From: 73-13 sp035555435
GTDB taxonomy: Bacteria > Actinomycetota > Actinomycetes > Actinomycetales > Microbacteriaceae
Assembly (NCBI GenBank): GCA_035555435.1
Contig: DATMGN010000013.1
Coordinates: 1 to 24,170, forward strand
Length of the DNA stretch: 24,170 nucleotides
Direction of reading: 5' to 3'
The position numbers were made by a program, and so were the translations under genes. The first letter of the stretch is position 1. The number at the start of each line of letters is the position of its first letter. Below the pieces are notes generated by a model, which did not search any database, was not told where the DNA came from, and saw only the letters and a list, made by a program, of their open reading frames with translations. This document shows, piece after piece, positions 7,940 to 14,059 of the stretch.

Positions 7940-7987
7940 GGCGTCCAGGGGAGTCGGATAGCACGGCGCGGGGGCGGTGACAAGCGG

Positions 7988-8032
7988 CTGTCGCAACCGG
8001 ACGGGGGTGCCTAGCGTGGCAGCCGTACCCCC
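7988..8032 (+). promoter_or_regulatory. Candidate promoter of the small helical protein gene
   Basis: CTGTCG (7988-7993) and TAGCGT (8012-8017) are separated by 18 bp and resemble an actinobacterial vegetative promoter. The -10 sits in a nested dyad: GGGGGT (8003-8008) with ACCCCC (8027-8032), and TGCC (8008-8011) with GGCA (8018-8021). A repressor site is therefore possible. Confidence 0.35.
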
Positions 8033-8054
8033 ACCGGAGCGAGAGGAGCACACC

Positions 8055-8249
8055 ATGGGATTCGTGGATGACGCGAAGGAGACCGCCGAGGCCGCCGCGA
8101 CGAAGGTCGGGCGAGCCGTCGAGGACACCGTCGACCGCGTCAAGGACAAGGTCGACGAAGTCAAGGCCGACGCCAACGTCAAGAAGGCCGAGGCGGAGGC
8201 CGACTCCGTCCGCACGCGCAACGAAATGAAGGAGCAGCTGCGCGACTGA
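8055..8249 (+). CDS. Small charged helical protein (64 aa)
   Basis: This is a 64-residue protein with no hydrophobic segment. It is almost entirely Ala, Lys, Glu, Asp and Val in a helical pattern and contains repeated KxDEVKAD-like stretches. It begins MGFVDDAKETAEAAATKVG and ends MKEQLRD. The composition recalls CsbD/LEA-like stress proteins, but I do not see a diagnostic signature, so no family is claimed. ATG at 8055 was chosen because AGAGGAG lies 6 nt upstream; the open frame reaches 7977 but would include promoter-like DNA. A strong hairpin terminator follows. A stand-alone gene with good initiation signals and its own terminator suggests an abundant, possibly stress-related protein (inference). 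Confidence 0.8.
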   Translation: MGFVDDAKETAEAAATKVGRAVEDTVDRVKDKVDEVKADANVKKAEAEADSVRTRNEMKEQLRD

Positions 8250-8276
8250 CGCAGCACCCCTCCCGACGAGGGAATC

Positions 8277-8323
8277 CGCTCGAGACGAGGGCCCGCAATG
8301 CGAGATCGCCCTCGTCTCGGGCG
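8277..8323. terminator. Bidirectional hairpin terminator
   Basis: CGAGACGAGGGC (8281-8292) pairs perfectly with GCCCTCGTCTCG (8308-8319). The stem can extend to about 16 bp (8277-8323) with one G-U pair around a 15-nt loop. It lies between the convergent small-protein gene and tRNA-Gly gene. It lacks a clear T-tract on either strand, as is common in high-GC actinobacteria. Confidence 0.75.
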
Positions 8324-8350
8324 ATTGCCGTCGACTGGCGACGAACTGAG

Positions 8351-8421
8351 AGGGGCGGACGGGAATCGAACCCGCGTAATCAGTTTGGAAGACTGAGGCT
8401 CTACCATTGAGCTACCGCCCC
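8351..8421 (-). tRNA. tRNA-Gly (anticodon TCC)
   Basis: The minus strand folds into a full cloverleaf of 71 nt. The acceptor GGGGCGG pairs with CCGCCCC, the D-arm is GCTC/GAGC, the anticodon stem TCAGT/ACTGA carries loop CTTCCAA with anticodon TCC, and the T-arm has GTTCGATTC. The discriminator base is T, as usual for bacterial tRNA-Gly. The 3' CCA is not encoded. It is transcribed leftward, away from the neighbouring tRNA-Pro. Confidence 0.96.
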
Positions 8422-8471
8422 GTAGGGGCCCCTGAGGGCGCGCACAATCGTACCGGACAGGGACGGCGCTT

Positions 8472-8548
8472 CGGGGCGTAGCTCAGCTTGGTAGAGCGCC
8501 CGCTTTGGGAGCGGGAGGCCGCTGGTTCGAATCCAGTCGCCCCGACCA
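8472..8548 (+). tRNA. tRNA-Pro (anticodon TGG)
   Basis: A 77-nt cloverleaf has acceptor CGGGGCG paired with CGCCCCG, D-arm GCTC/GAGC, anticodon stem CCCGC/GCGGG with loop TTTGGGA (anticodon TGG), and a T-arm with GGTTCGAATCC. The discriminator A and an encoded CCA follow at 8545-8548. It lies just upstream of tig, an arrangement I recall from other actinobacteria. Confidence 0.96.
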
Positions 8549-8552
8549 GCCG

Positions 8553-8576
8553 GGCCCCGATCCGCCGTCCGGGGCC
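8553..8576 (+). terminator. Hairpin after tRNA-Pro
   Basis: GGCCCCG (8553-8559) and CGGGGCC (8570-8576) form perfect 7-bp arms around a 10-nt loop, 4 nt after the tRNA 3' end. There is no T-tract. It probably separates tRNA-Pro from tig transcription, or aids tRNA 3' processing. Confidence 0.5.
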
Positions 8577-8591
8577 ACGGCGTTCTGCCGG

Positions 8592-8597
8592 TAGGAT
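8592..8597 (+). promoter_or_regulatory. -10 element for tig
   Basis: TAGGAT ends 8 nt before the GTG start of tig, the distance expected if transcription starts at or near the start codon. No clear -35 is visible. The AGGA inside it could alternatively act as a weak ribosome binding site. Confidence 0.45.
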
Positions 8598-8605
8598 GGT
8601 TCGCC

Positions 8606-9952
8606 GTGAAGACCACGATCGAGAAGCTCACCACGACCCGCGTCAAGCTCAGCATCGCCGTGACGCCGGAGGACCTGAAGCCCTCCATCGCGCACGCGTA
8701 CGAGCACATCGCCGAGCAGGTGTCCATCCCGGGCTTCCGCAAGGGCAAGGTGCCGCCCGCGATCATCGACCAGCGGGTCGGTCGCGCCGAGGTGCTGCAG
8801 CACGCGGTGAGCGAGGGGATCGAGAACTTCTACCGTCGGGCCGTCACCGAGGAGAAGGTGCGCGCCGTCGGCCGCCCCCAGGCCGACATCGCCCAGCTCC
8901 CCGAGATCAAGGACTGGTCCGGCGACCTCGTCATCGAGGTCGAGGTCGACGTCCGGCCGGAGTTCGACCTCCCCAAGTACGAGGGCCTCAAGCTCGAGGT
9001 CGACGAGGCGAAGGTCTCCGCCGCCGAGGTCGACCAGGAGCTCGAGACGCTCCGCACCCGCTTCGGCACTCTGGTGGCCGTCGACCGCCCCGCCCAGAAG
9101 GGCGACTTCGTCACGCTCGACCTCAGCGCGACGATCGACGGCGCCGAGGTCGACTCGGCCTCCAACCTCTCCTACGAGGTCGGCTCGGGCGAGCTGCTGG
9201 AAGGCATGGACGACGCGGTCGAGTCGCTCACCGCGGGCGAGTCCACGAGTTTCGAGTCGGCGCTGCTCGGCGGCGACCACGAAGGCCAGACGGCGCTCAT
9301 CGCCGTCACCGTCCAGGCGGTCAAGGTCCGCGAGCTCCCCGAGCTCGACGACGACTTCGCGCAGCTCGCGTCGCAGTTTGACACGGTCAAGGAGCTCAAG
9401 GCCGACATCAAGGAGCAGGCCGCCAAGGGCAAGATCTTCCAGCAGGGCGCACAGGCCCGCGACCTCATCGTCCCCGCGCTCCTCGAGCAGGTCGAGATCG
9501 AGGTGCCGCAGGGCATCATCGACGACGAGGTGCACCGCCACCTCGAGTCCGAGGGCCGTCTCGAGGACGACGAGCACCGCGCCGAGGTCACCGAGGCGAG
9601 CGAGAAGGCGTTCCGCACCCAGTTCCTCCTCGACGCGATCGTCGAGCAGGAGGAGATCAAGGTCTCCCAGGAGGAGCTCTCGATGCACCTCATCCGCGCC
9701 TCGCAGCAGTACGGCATGGCGCCGAACGACTTCGTCAAGGCGCTCGACGAGTCCGGTCAGATCCCGGCGATGATCGCCGAGGTCGCCCGCAACAAGGCGC
9801 TCGCCGCCGTCCTCGGCAAGGCGAAGGTCGTCGATGGGAAGGGCAAGGCGGTCGACGTCACCGAGTTCGTCGACGCATTCGTCGGGACCCCCGGTGGTCC
9901 CGTCCTCGACGGCGACGACCACGAGGGTCACGACCACGACCACGAGCACTGA
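8606..9952 (+). CDS. tig: Trigger factor, ribosome-associated chaperone
   Basis: This 448-residue protein covers the whole trigger factor architecture. The N-terminal ribosome-binding domain has the signature GFRKGK at 43-48. A central FKBP-like peptidyl-prolyl isomerase domain lies at about 155-240 (KGDFVTLDLSATIDG through VTVQAVK). The long helical C-terminal chaperone domain follows. It binds nascent chains at the ribosome exit tunnel. The last residues form a His/Asp-rich tail, DDHEGHDHDHEH, suited to metal binding. GTG at 8606 matches the conserved N-terminus MKTTIEKL. It lies directly downstream of tRNA-Pro and upstream of the clpP genes, although two unrelated genes separate it from clpP1. 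Confidence 0.97.
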   Translation: MKTTIEKLTTTRVKLSIAVTPEDLKPSIAHAYEHIAEQVSIPGFRKGKVPPAIIDQRVGRAEVLQHAVSEGIENFYRRAVTEEKVRAVGRPQADIAQLPEIKDWSGDLVIEVEVDVRPEFDLPKYEGLKLEVDEAKVSAAEVDQELETLRTRFGTLVAVDRPAQKGDFVTLDLSATIDGAEVDSASNLSYEVGSGELLEGMDDAVESLTAGESTSFESALLGGDHEGQTALIAVTVQAVKVRELPELDDDFAQLASQFDTVKELKADIKEQAAKGKIFQQGAQARDLIVPALLEQVEIEVPQGIIDDEVHRHLESEGRLEDDEHRAEVTEASEKAFRTQFLLDAIVEQEEIKVSQEELSMHLIRASQQYGMAPNDFVKALDESGQIPAMIAEVARNKALAAVLGKAKVVDGKGKAVDVTEFVDAFVGTPGGPVLDGDDHEGHDHDHEH

Positions 9953-9985
9953 CGGCGTCGTTACACGTCGTAACCCGCTTTCGTG

Positions 9986-10004
9986 CTCGCCGCGGCGCGG
10001 CGAG
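9986..10004 (+). terminator. Terminator hairpin after tig
   Basis: CTCGCCG (9986-9992) and CGGCGAG (9998-10004) form a perfect 7-bp stem with a 5-nt loop, directly followed by TAAGGT. A smaller dyad, GTTAC/GTAAC, lies just upstream at 9960-9974. The hairpin abuts the -10 element of the next gene. Confidence 0.55.
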
Positions 10005-10010
10005 TAAGGT
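10005..10010 (+). promoter_or_regulatory. -10 element for the PLP-enzyme gene
   Basis: TAAGGT ends 6 nt before the GTG at 10017, consistent with a leaderless transcript. No clear -35 is visible. The AAGG within it could alternatively serve as a weak ribosome binding site. Confidence 0.4.
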
Positions 10011-10016
10011 GCCCTG

Positions 10017-11204
10017 GTGACCCGCCCGGACCGCCGTGACCCCCGTACCCTCGGCGAGTCGAGTGCCGCGGTCCATGCGGGTAACGCGACCGACCCGACG
10101 ACCGGGGCGATCAAGACGCCGATCACGCTCGCGAACTCGTACGAGCTGCCGTACGACCCCACCGCGATCGACTGGACCGTCAACGACCAGCTGCTCTACA
10201 CGCGCACGAGCGGCGCCAACCAGCTGAGCCTCCAGGCGAAGCTCGCGGCGCTCGAGGGCGCCGAGGACGCCGCGGTCTTCGCGAGCGGCGTCGCCGCGAC
10301 GCACGCCGTGTTCTTCACGTTCCTGAACGCCGGCGACCACATCGTGTGCTCCGACGTCGTCTACGAGGCGACCTTCAATCTGCTCGTCGACCTGTTCCCC
10401 CGCAAGTACGGGATCACCGCGACACTCGTGGACATCACCGACCTCGACGCTGTCGCGGCGGCGATCCGGCCCGAGACCCGACTCGTCTTCACCGAGACGA
10501 TCGCCAACCCCACGACCGTCGTCGCCGACCTCCCGGCGCTCGCCGCGATCGCGCACGCCCATGACACCCTGCTCGTCGTCGACTCGACCTTCTCGCCCCC
10601 GCCCGTCCTACGGCCCATCGAGCACGGCGCCGACCTCGTCGTGCACTCGATCACCAAGTACATCAACGGCCACGGCGACGCCCTCGGCGGTGCCGTCCTC
10701 GGCCGCACGAGCCTCATCGACCCGATCAAGCAGCAGGCGATGATTGACGCAGGCGGCATCATCGCGCCCTTCAACGCCTGGCTCGTCCAGCGCGGGACCG
10801 TCACCCTGCCGCTGCGGATGCGTCACGTCAACGAGAGCGCGCAGCAGGTCGCCGAGTTCCTCGCCGCCGACCCGCGCGTCGCCTGGGTGCGCTACCCGGG
10901 TCTGCCGAGTCACCCGCAGCACGAGCTCGCTGCGCGACTCATGCCGCGCGGCCAGGCCGGGATGATCGCGTTCGCTCCCCACGGCGACACCGAGGCGATC
11001 AACGCATTCGTCTCCCGGCTGCGTCTCATCACCTCCGCGACCAGCCTCGGACATGACGAATCGCTCATCGTCCACTACACGAAGACCGGTCCCAGGCAGG
11101 ACCTCTACGGCTCGCCGTTCACCGACGAAGGCACCCTGCGCCTGTCGATCGGACTCGAGGACACCGACGACGTCATCGCCGACCTCGACGCCGCGCTCGG
11201 CTGA
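10017..11204 (+). CDS. Cys/Met-metabolism PLP-dependent enzyme (trans-sulfuration family)
   Basis: This 395-residue fold-type I PLP enzyme belongs to the family of cystathionine gamma-synthase, cystathionine gamma-lyase and methionine gamma-lyase. Visible features are YTR at 61-63 (phosphate-contacting Tyr and Arg of the neighbouring subunit), SGVAATHA near 90-97, Tyr116 in the catalytic Tyr position, Asp189 for the pyridine nitrogen, SITK with Schiff-base Lys214, and LRLSIGLED with the carboxylate-binding Arg375. The Cys found two residues after the catalytic Tyr in methionine gamma-lyases is Ala118 here, so that exact activity is not assured. It has its own promoter-like element and is inserted between tig and the clp genes. 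The substrate is undetermined. Confidence 0.88.
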   Translation: MTRPDRRDPRTLGESSAAVHAGNATDPTTGAIKTPITLANSYELPYDPTAIDWTVNDQLLYTRTSGANQLSLQAKLAALEGAEDAAVFASGVAATHAVFFTFLNAGDHIVCSDVVYEATFNLLVDLFPRKYGITATLVDITDLDAVAAAIRPETRLVFTETIANPTTVVADLPALAAIAHAHDTLLVVDSTFSPPPVLRPIEHGADLVVHSITKYINGHGDALGGAVLGRTSLIDPIKQQAMIDAGGIIAPFNAWLVQRGTVTLPLRMRHVNESAQQVAEFLAADPRVAWVRYPGLPSHPQHELAARLMPRGQAGMIAFAPHGDTEAINAFVSRLRLITSATSLGHDESLIVHYTKTGPRQDLYGSPFTDEGTLRLSIGLEDTDDVIADLDAALG

Positions 11205-11233
11205 GCCGTCCCTGTTTCGCGTTCGCATCGCCG

Positions 11234-11250
11234 GGCCGATACTCTCGGCC
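11234..11250. promoter_or_regulatory. Palindrome overlapping a -10 element
   Basis: GGCCGA (11234-11239) and TCGGCC (11245-11250) flank TACTC, so a TACTCT -10-like hexamer (11240-11245) lies inside a perfect dyad. The hexamer ends 7 nt before the GTG at 11253, again fitting a leaderless start. The dyad could be an operator for the downstream gene or a weak terminator for the upstream one. Confidence 0.4.
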
Positions 11251-11252
11251 TT

Positions 11253-12647
11253 GTGGCAGTGACCGAAGCGCAGAAGCAACAGGCGTCCGACCCGGCAGCG
11301 ACCGGACATCAGCTCCAAGCGCTCAGCACCGAGCCGGAACTGTGGCCCCTCATCGCGGCCAACCCGGCGGCCTATCCCGACCTGCTCGACTACCTGCGTG
11401 AGCACGGCGGCCCCGAGGTCCAGGCGGCCCTCACGGCGCGCGCGGCCGCGGCAGCGGTGCCCGAGTCGCCGGCAGCGCCGGCACCACCGGTCGTGCCGCC
11501 GGCGCCCGCGGCATCCGCGTCGCCGCCGCCGCCCGCACCGGGTGCGACCGCCGCCTACCCCGCCTACGCGCCGACCCCGCCGAGCGCCCGGACCCCCGGC
11601 AGCCGCAAGCCGCTCATCATCACGCTCGTCGTCGTCGGCGCCCTCATCATCATCGGCGGCGCCCTCGCCGTCACCGTCGCCGTGCTGAACAGCACCGTCT
11701 ACAGCCCGCAGGCCCGCGCGCAGGAGTTCTTCGGACACGTCGCCAAGGGCGAGTTCGGCGCCGCGACCCAGCAGCTGCTCACGCCGCCGACCAGCGCCGA
11801 CGGCATCGACACGACGCTCATCGACGCGCCGACCGTGACGCTCATCGAGGGACTCACCGACATCGCGTTCGGCCCCCAGCAATCCGACCCACGCGGCAGC
11901 GGCAGCGTCTACTTCCCCGTCACGGCGACACTCGCGGGGGAGCGGATCTCCGGCGAGATCGTCCTCGCCCCGGCCGACACCGTCGCACTCGTGCTCCGCA
12001 ACTGGAAGGTCCAGTACGTCACGTTCGGCTCCCTCATCGGCGTGTCGAGCAACGGCGCGACCGACCTCCAGATCGGGGGCGTGCCGATCGAGCCCAGCGA
12101 GGACGGATACGTGAGCCTTGCCGCCTACCCCGGCGTCTACGGCTACACGACCGGCGGCGATGACCGCTTCTTCCACTACAGCGCCGACGTCGACCGCATC
12201 GTGGTCGGCGAGACGAACGGCGACGTGTACTTCACGGCGACGGCGAGCGACGCGCTGCTCCAGGAGGCCGCGACGCTCGCGACGCAGCGCATCGACGCGT
12301 GCATCGACGAGGAGCTGACCTCCTGCTCTTACGTCTGGTCGGCCGGCCAGTCGACGAACGCGACGACCTGCTCCTACTTTCCGGTGACCGGCTACCCCGA
12401 GTGGTACCGCGCCATCGACCTCAAGGTCGACGAGTACCCGCTCATCACGGTCGACGCGTACTCGCGCGCCGACGGCGGCTACGCCTACACCGACATGGGC
12501 GACGAGGGCAGCGCGACGGTGACGTGGGAGGAGCTCGACTTCGCGACGAACGCCTGGGTGGCGTGCTCGACCGAAGCGACCGTCGAGTTCTCCGCGGACA
12601 TCGTGTTCGACGGCGATTCCATCGCCTTCGACGAGTACTGGCGCTGA
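11253..12647 (+). CDS. Membrane-anchored protein with N-terminal LRV-like segment
   Basis: This 464-residue protein has three parts. Residues 1-65 (ending near YPDLLDYLREHGGPEVQAAL) resemble the variant leucine-rich repeat (LRV) segment found at the N-terminus of many actinobacterial membrane proteins. Residues 66-117 are Ala/Pro-rich. A single transmembrane helix at about 120-144 precedes a long, probably extracytoplasmic C-terminal region containing several Cys residues (including CIDEELTSC), possibly disulphide-bonded. No enzyme motif is seen. GTG at 11253 follows a -10-like TACTCT, and no Shine-Dalgarno is visible. It lies directly upstream of clpP1 but is separated from it by 108 bp with a separate promoter, so it is probably not part of the clp operon. 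Function unknown. Confidence 0.78.
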   Translation: MAVTEAQKQQASDPAATGHQLQALSTEPELWPLIAANPAAYPDLLDYLREHGGPEVQAALTARAAAAAVPESPAAPAPPVVPPAPAASASPPPPAPGATAAYPAYAPTPPSARTPGSRKPLIITLVVVGALIIIGGALAVTVAVLNSTVYSPQARAQEFFGHVAKGEFGAATQQLLTPPTSADGIDTTLIDAPTVTLIEGLTDIAFGPQQSDPRGSGSVYFPVTATLAGERISGEIVLAPADTVALVLRNWKVQYVTFGSLIGVSSNGATDLQIGGVPIEPSEDGYVSLAAYPGVYGYTTGGDDRFFHYSADVDRIVVGETNGDVYFTATASDALLQEAATLATQRIDACIDEELTSCSYVWSAGQSTNATTCSYFPVTGYPEWYRAIDLKVDEYPLITVDAYSRADGGYAYTDMGDEGSATVTWEELDFATNAWVACSTEATVEFSADIVFDGDSIAFDEYWR

Positions 12648-12661
12648 GCCGGCCGCGGCTC

Positions 12662-12675
12662 CGCCTGCGGCGAAC
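12662..12675. promoter_or_regulatory. ClgR-box-like site upstream of clpP1P2
   Basis: CGCCTGCGGCGAAC (reverse complement GTTCGCCGCAGGCG) closely resembles the binding sites described for ClgR, the activator of clp genes in Streptomyces and Corynebacterium, as I remember those motifs. It ends 28 bp before the candidate -10 of clpP1, a suitable place for an activator. The same DNA can also form a weak hairpin after the upstream gene (GCCGC 12652-12656 with GCGGC 12667-12671). Confidence 0.5.
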
Positions 12676-12703
12676 ACGGGCATGGTGGGCCTCGCCGGCC
12701 CGT

Positions 12704-12709
12704 TAGGGT
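12704..12709 (+). promoter_or_regulatory. -10 element for clpP1P2
   Basis: TAGGGT lies 46 nt upstream of the clpP1 start, leaving a normal leader with AAGGAG at 12742-12747. No consensus -35 is visible, in keeping with activator-dependent transcription. Confidence 0.45.
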
Positions 12710-12755
12710 CGAATGCGCAGCGCAGAAGCGCCCGCAGATTCAAGGAGCGAAACCC

Positions 12756-13340
12756 ATGGCCGATCCGGCATTCCAGCCGAACGTCTTCGACCGCCTGCTC
12801 AAGGACCGCATCATCTGGCTCGGCTCCGAGGTCCGTGACGACAACTCGAACGAGATCGCGGCGAAGCTGCTGCTGCTCGCCGCCGAGGACGACAAGCAGG
12901 ACATCTACCTCTACATCAACTCGCCCGGCGGCTCGATCACGGCCGGCATGGCGATCTACGACACGATGCAGTTCGTCCCGAACGACATCGTCACGGTCGG
13001 GATCGGCATGGCCGCTTCCATGGGCCAGCTGCTGCTGACGGCCGGCACGAAGGGCAAGCGTTACATCACCCCCAACGCGCGCGTGCTGCTGCACCAGCCG
13101 CACGGCGGCTTCGGCGGGACCTCCTCGGAGATCCAGACCCAGGCGAAGCTCATCACCTCGATGAAGCAGCGCCTCGCGGAGATCACCGCGGCCGCGACCG
13201 GCAAGACCGTCGAGCAGATCCACGCCGACGGAGACCGCGACCGCTGGTTCACTGCCGAGGAGGCCCTCGAGTACGGCTTCGTCGACCACATCCGCGCCTC
13301 CGCGTCCGACGTCGTCGGCGGCGGCGGCACCGCGAACTGA
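12756..13340 (+). CDS. clpP1: ATP-dependent Clp protease proteolytic subunit ClpP1
   Basis: This 194-residue serine protease subunit has the complete triad: Ser88 in GMAASMG, His113 in LLHQPHGG and Asp162 in DRDRWF. INSPGGS (54-60) supplies the oxyanion-hole glycines. Actinobacterial ClpP1 and ClpP2 form a mixed two-ring tetradecamer that degrades substrates fed by ClpX or ClpC. The HQPHGGFGGTSSEI segment and short N-terminus fit the ClpP1 type. ATG at 12756 has AAGGAG 8 nt upstream. The second subunit gene follows after 26 nt, so the pair is co-transcribed. The ClgR-like site upstream suggests induction under protein-folding stress. Confidence 0.96.
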   Translation: MADPAFQPNVFDRLLKDRIIWLGSEVRDDNSNEIAAKLLLLAAEDDKQDIYLYINSPGGSITAGMAIYDTMQFVPNDIVTVGIGMAASMGQLLLTAGTKGKRYITPNARVLLHQPHGGFGGTSSEIQTQAKLITSMKQRLAEITAAATGKTVEQIHADGDRDRWFTAEEALEYGFVDHIRASASDVVGGGGTAN

Positions 13341-13366
13341 CTCGGGATCAAGGAGAAACCATCACC

Positions 13367-14032
13367 ATGAGCAGCCTCTACCTCCCGCAGTCCGGCACCC
13401 AGACGTCGATGCCCCAGTCGCGCTACATCCTGCCGACGTTCGAGGAGCGCACCGCCTACGGCTACAAGCGCCAGGATCCCTACGCGAAGCTCTTCGAGGA
13501 CCGCATCATCTTCCTCGGCGTCCAGGTCGACGACGCGTCCGCCGACGACATCATGGCGCAGCTCCTCGTGCTCGAGTCGCAGGACCCCGACCGCGACATC
13601 ATCATGTACATCAACTCGCCCGGCGGCTCCTTCACCGCGATGACGGCGATCTACGACACGATGCAGTACATCCGTCCGCAGGTCATGACCGTCGTGCTCG
13701 GCATGGCGGCATCGGCGGCGGCGGTCATCGCGGCGGGCGGCTCGGAGGGCAAGCGCCTCGCGCTGCCGAACTCCCGCATCCTCATCCACCAGCCCTCGTA
13801 CGGCGGGGCGGGCCACGGCCAGGCCTCCGACATCGAGATCCAGGCGGCGGAGATCCAGTCGATGCGCGTCTGGCTCGAGGAGACCCTCGCCCGCCACTCG
13901 AAGCGGTCGGCGGAGGAGATCTCCAAGGACATCGAGCGCGACAAGACGCTCTCGGCGGCCGAGGCGGTCGAGTACGGGCTCATCGACCAGGTGCTCACCT
14001 CGCGCAAGACGGCGCCGGCGATCACGCGCTGA
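13367..14032 (+). CDS. clpP2: ATP-dependent Clp protease proteolytic subunit ClpP2
   Basis: This 221-residue ClpP paralogue has triad Ser116 (GMAASAAAV), His141 (HQPSYGG) and Asp192 (ERDKTLSA). Its N-terminal extension of about 30 residues (ending near FEERTAYGYKRQDPYAKLFEDR) is typical of ClpP2 and includes a propeptide that is normally processed. ATG at 13367 has AAGGAG at 13350-13355, a rather long spacing of 11 nt. In most actinobacteria clpX follows directly, whereas here a convergent mutagenesis operon begins 25 bp downstream and clpX lies about 6.3 kb away. Confidence 0.96.
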   Translation: MSSLYLPQSGTQTSMPQSRYILPTFEERTAYGYKRQDPYAKLFEDRIIFLGVQVDDASADDIMAQLLVLESQDPDRDIIMYINSPGGSFTAMTAIYDTMQYIRPQVMTVVLGMAASAAAVIAAGGSEGKRLALPNSRILIHQPSYGGAGHGQASDIEIQAAEIQSMRVWLEETLARHSKRSAEEISKDIERDKTLSAAEAVEYGLIDQVLTSRKTAPAITR

Positions 14033-14035
14033 TCC

Positions 14036-14059
14036 GAGCTCGGCGCTGCGCCGGCGCTC
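14036..14059. terminator. GC-rich hairpin between clpP2 and dnaE2
   Basis: GAGC (14036-14039) pairs with GCTC (14056-14059), with an inner GGCGC/GCGCC pairing around a single base. This imperfect dyad fills the 25-bp gap between the convergent stops and partly covers the dnaE2 stop codon. The tight inner loop makes the folding uncertain. Confidence 0.3.

Larger units (their letters stand above)
7741..8054. other. 314-bp divergent regulatory gap
   Basis: No convincing gene was found here. The region separates the leftward DUF4956-VTC-lipoprotein operon from the rightward small-protein gene. It contains GGCGT(7-nt loop)ACGCC at 7815-7831, two copies of CCTATGACG (7821-7829 and 7903-7911), a perfect 10-bp inverted repeat at 7885-7939, and a candidate promoter near 8012. 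Short open frames in it lack ribosome binding sites and family resemblance. Confidence 0.6.

Noticed and set aside
7801..7945. CRISPR-like or tandem repeat array
   Set aside because: Only two short copies of a 9-mer and isolated dyads are present; there is no regular repeat-spacer pattern. No CRISPR array was seen anywhere in the window.
8483..10183. 566-residue minus-strand open frame antisense to tig
   Set aside because: It mirrors the codon pattern of tig, crosses the tRNA-Pro gene and has Leu/Asp/Val-rich shadow composition with no family resemblance.
10608..13289. 893-residue minus-strand open frame antisense to the PLP enzyme, LRV-like protein and clpP1
   Set aside because: It spans several well-supported plus-strand genes and their intergenic regions. 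Its composition is typical of a high-GC antisense shadow.
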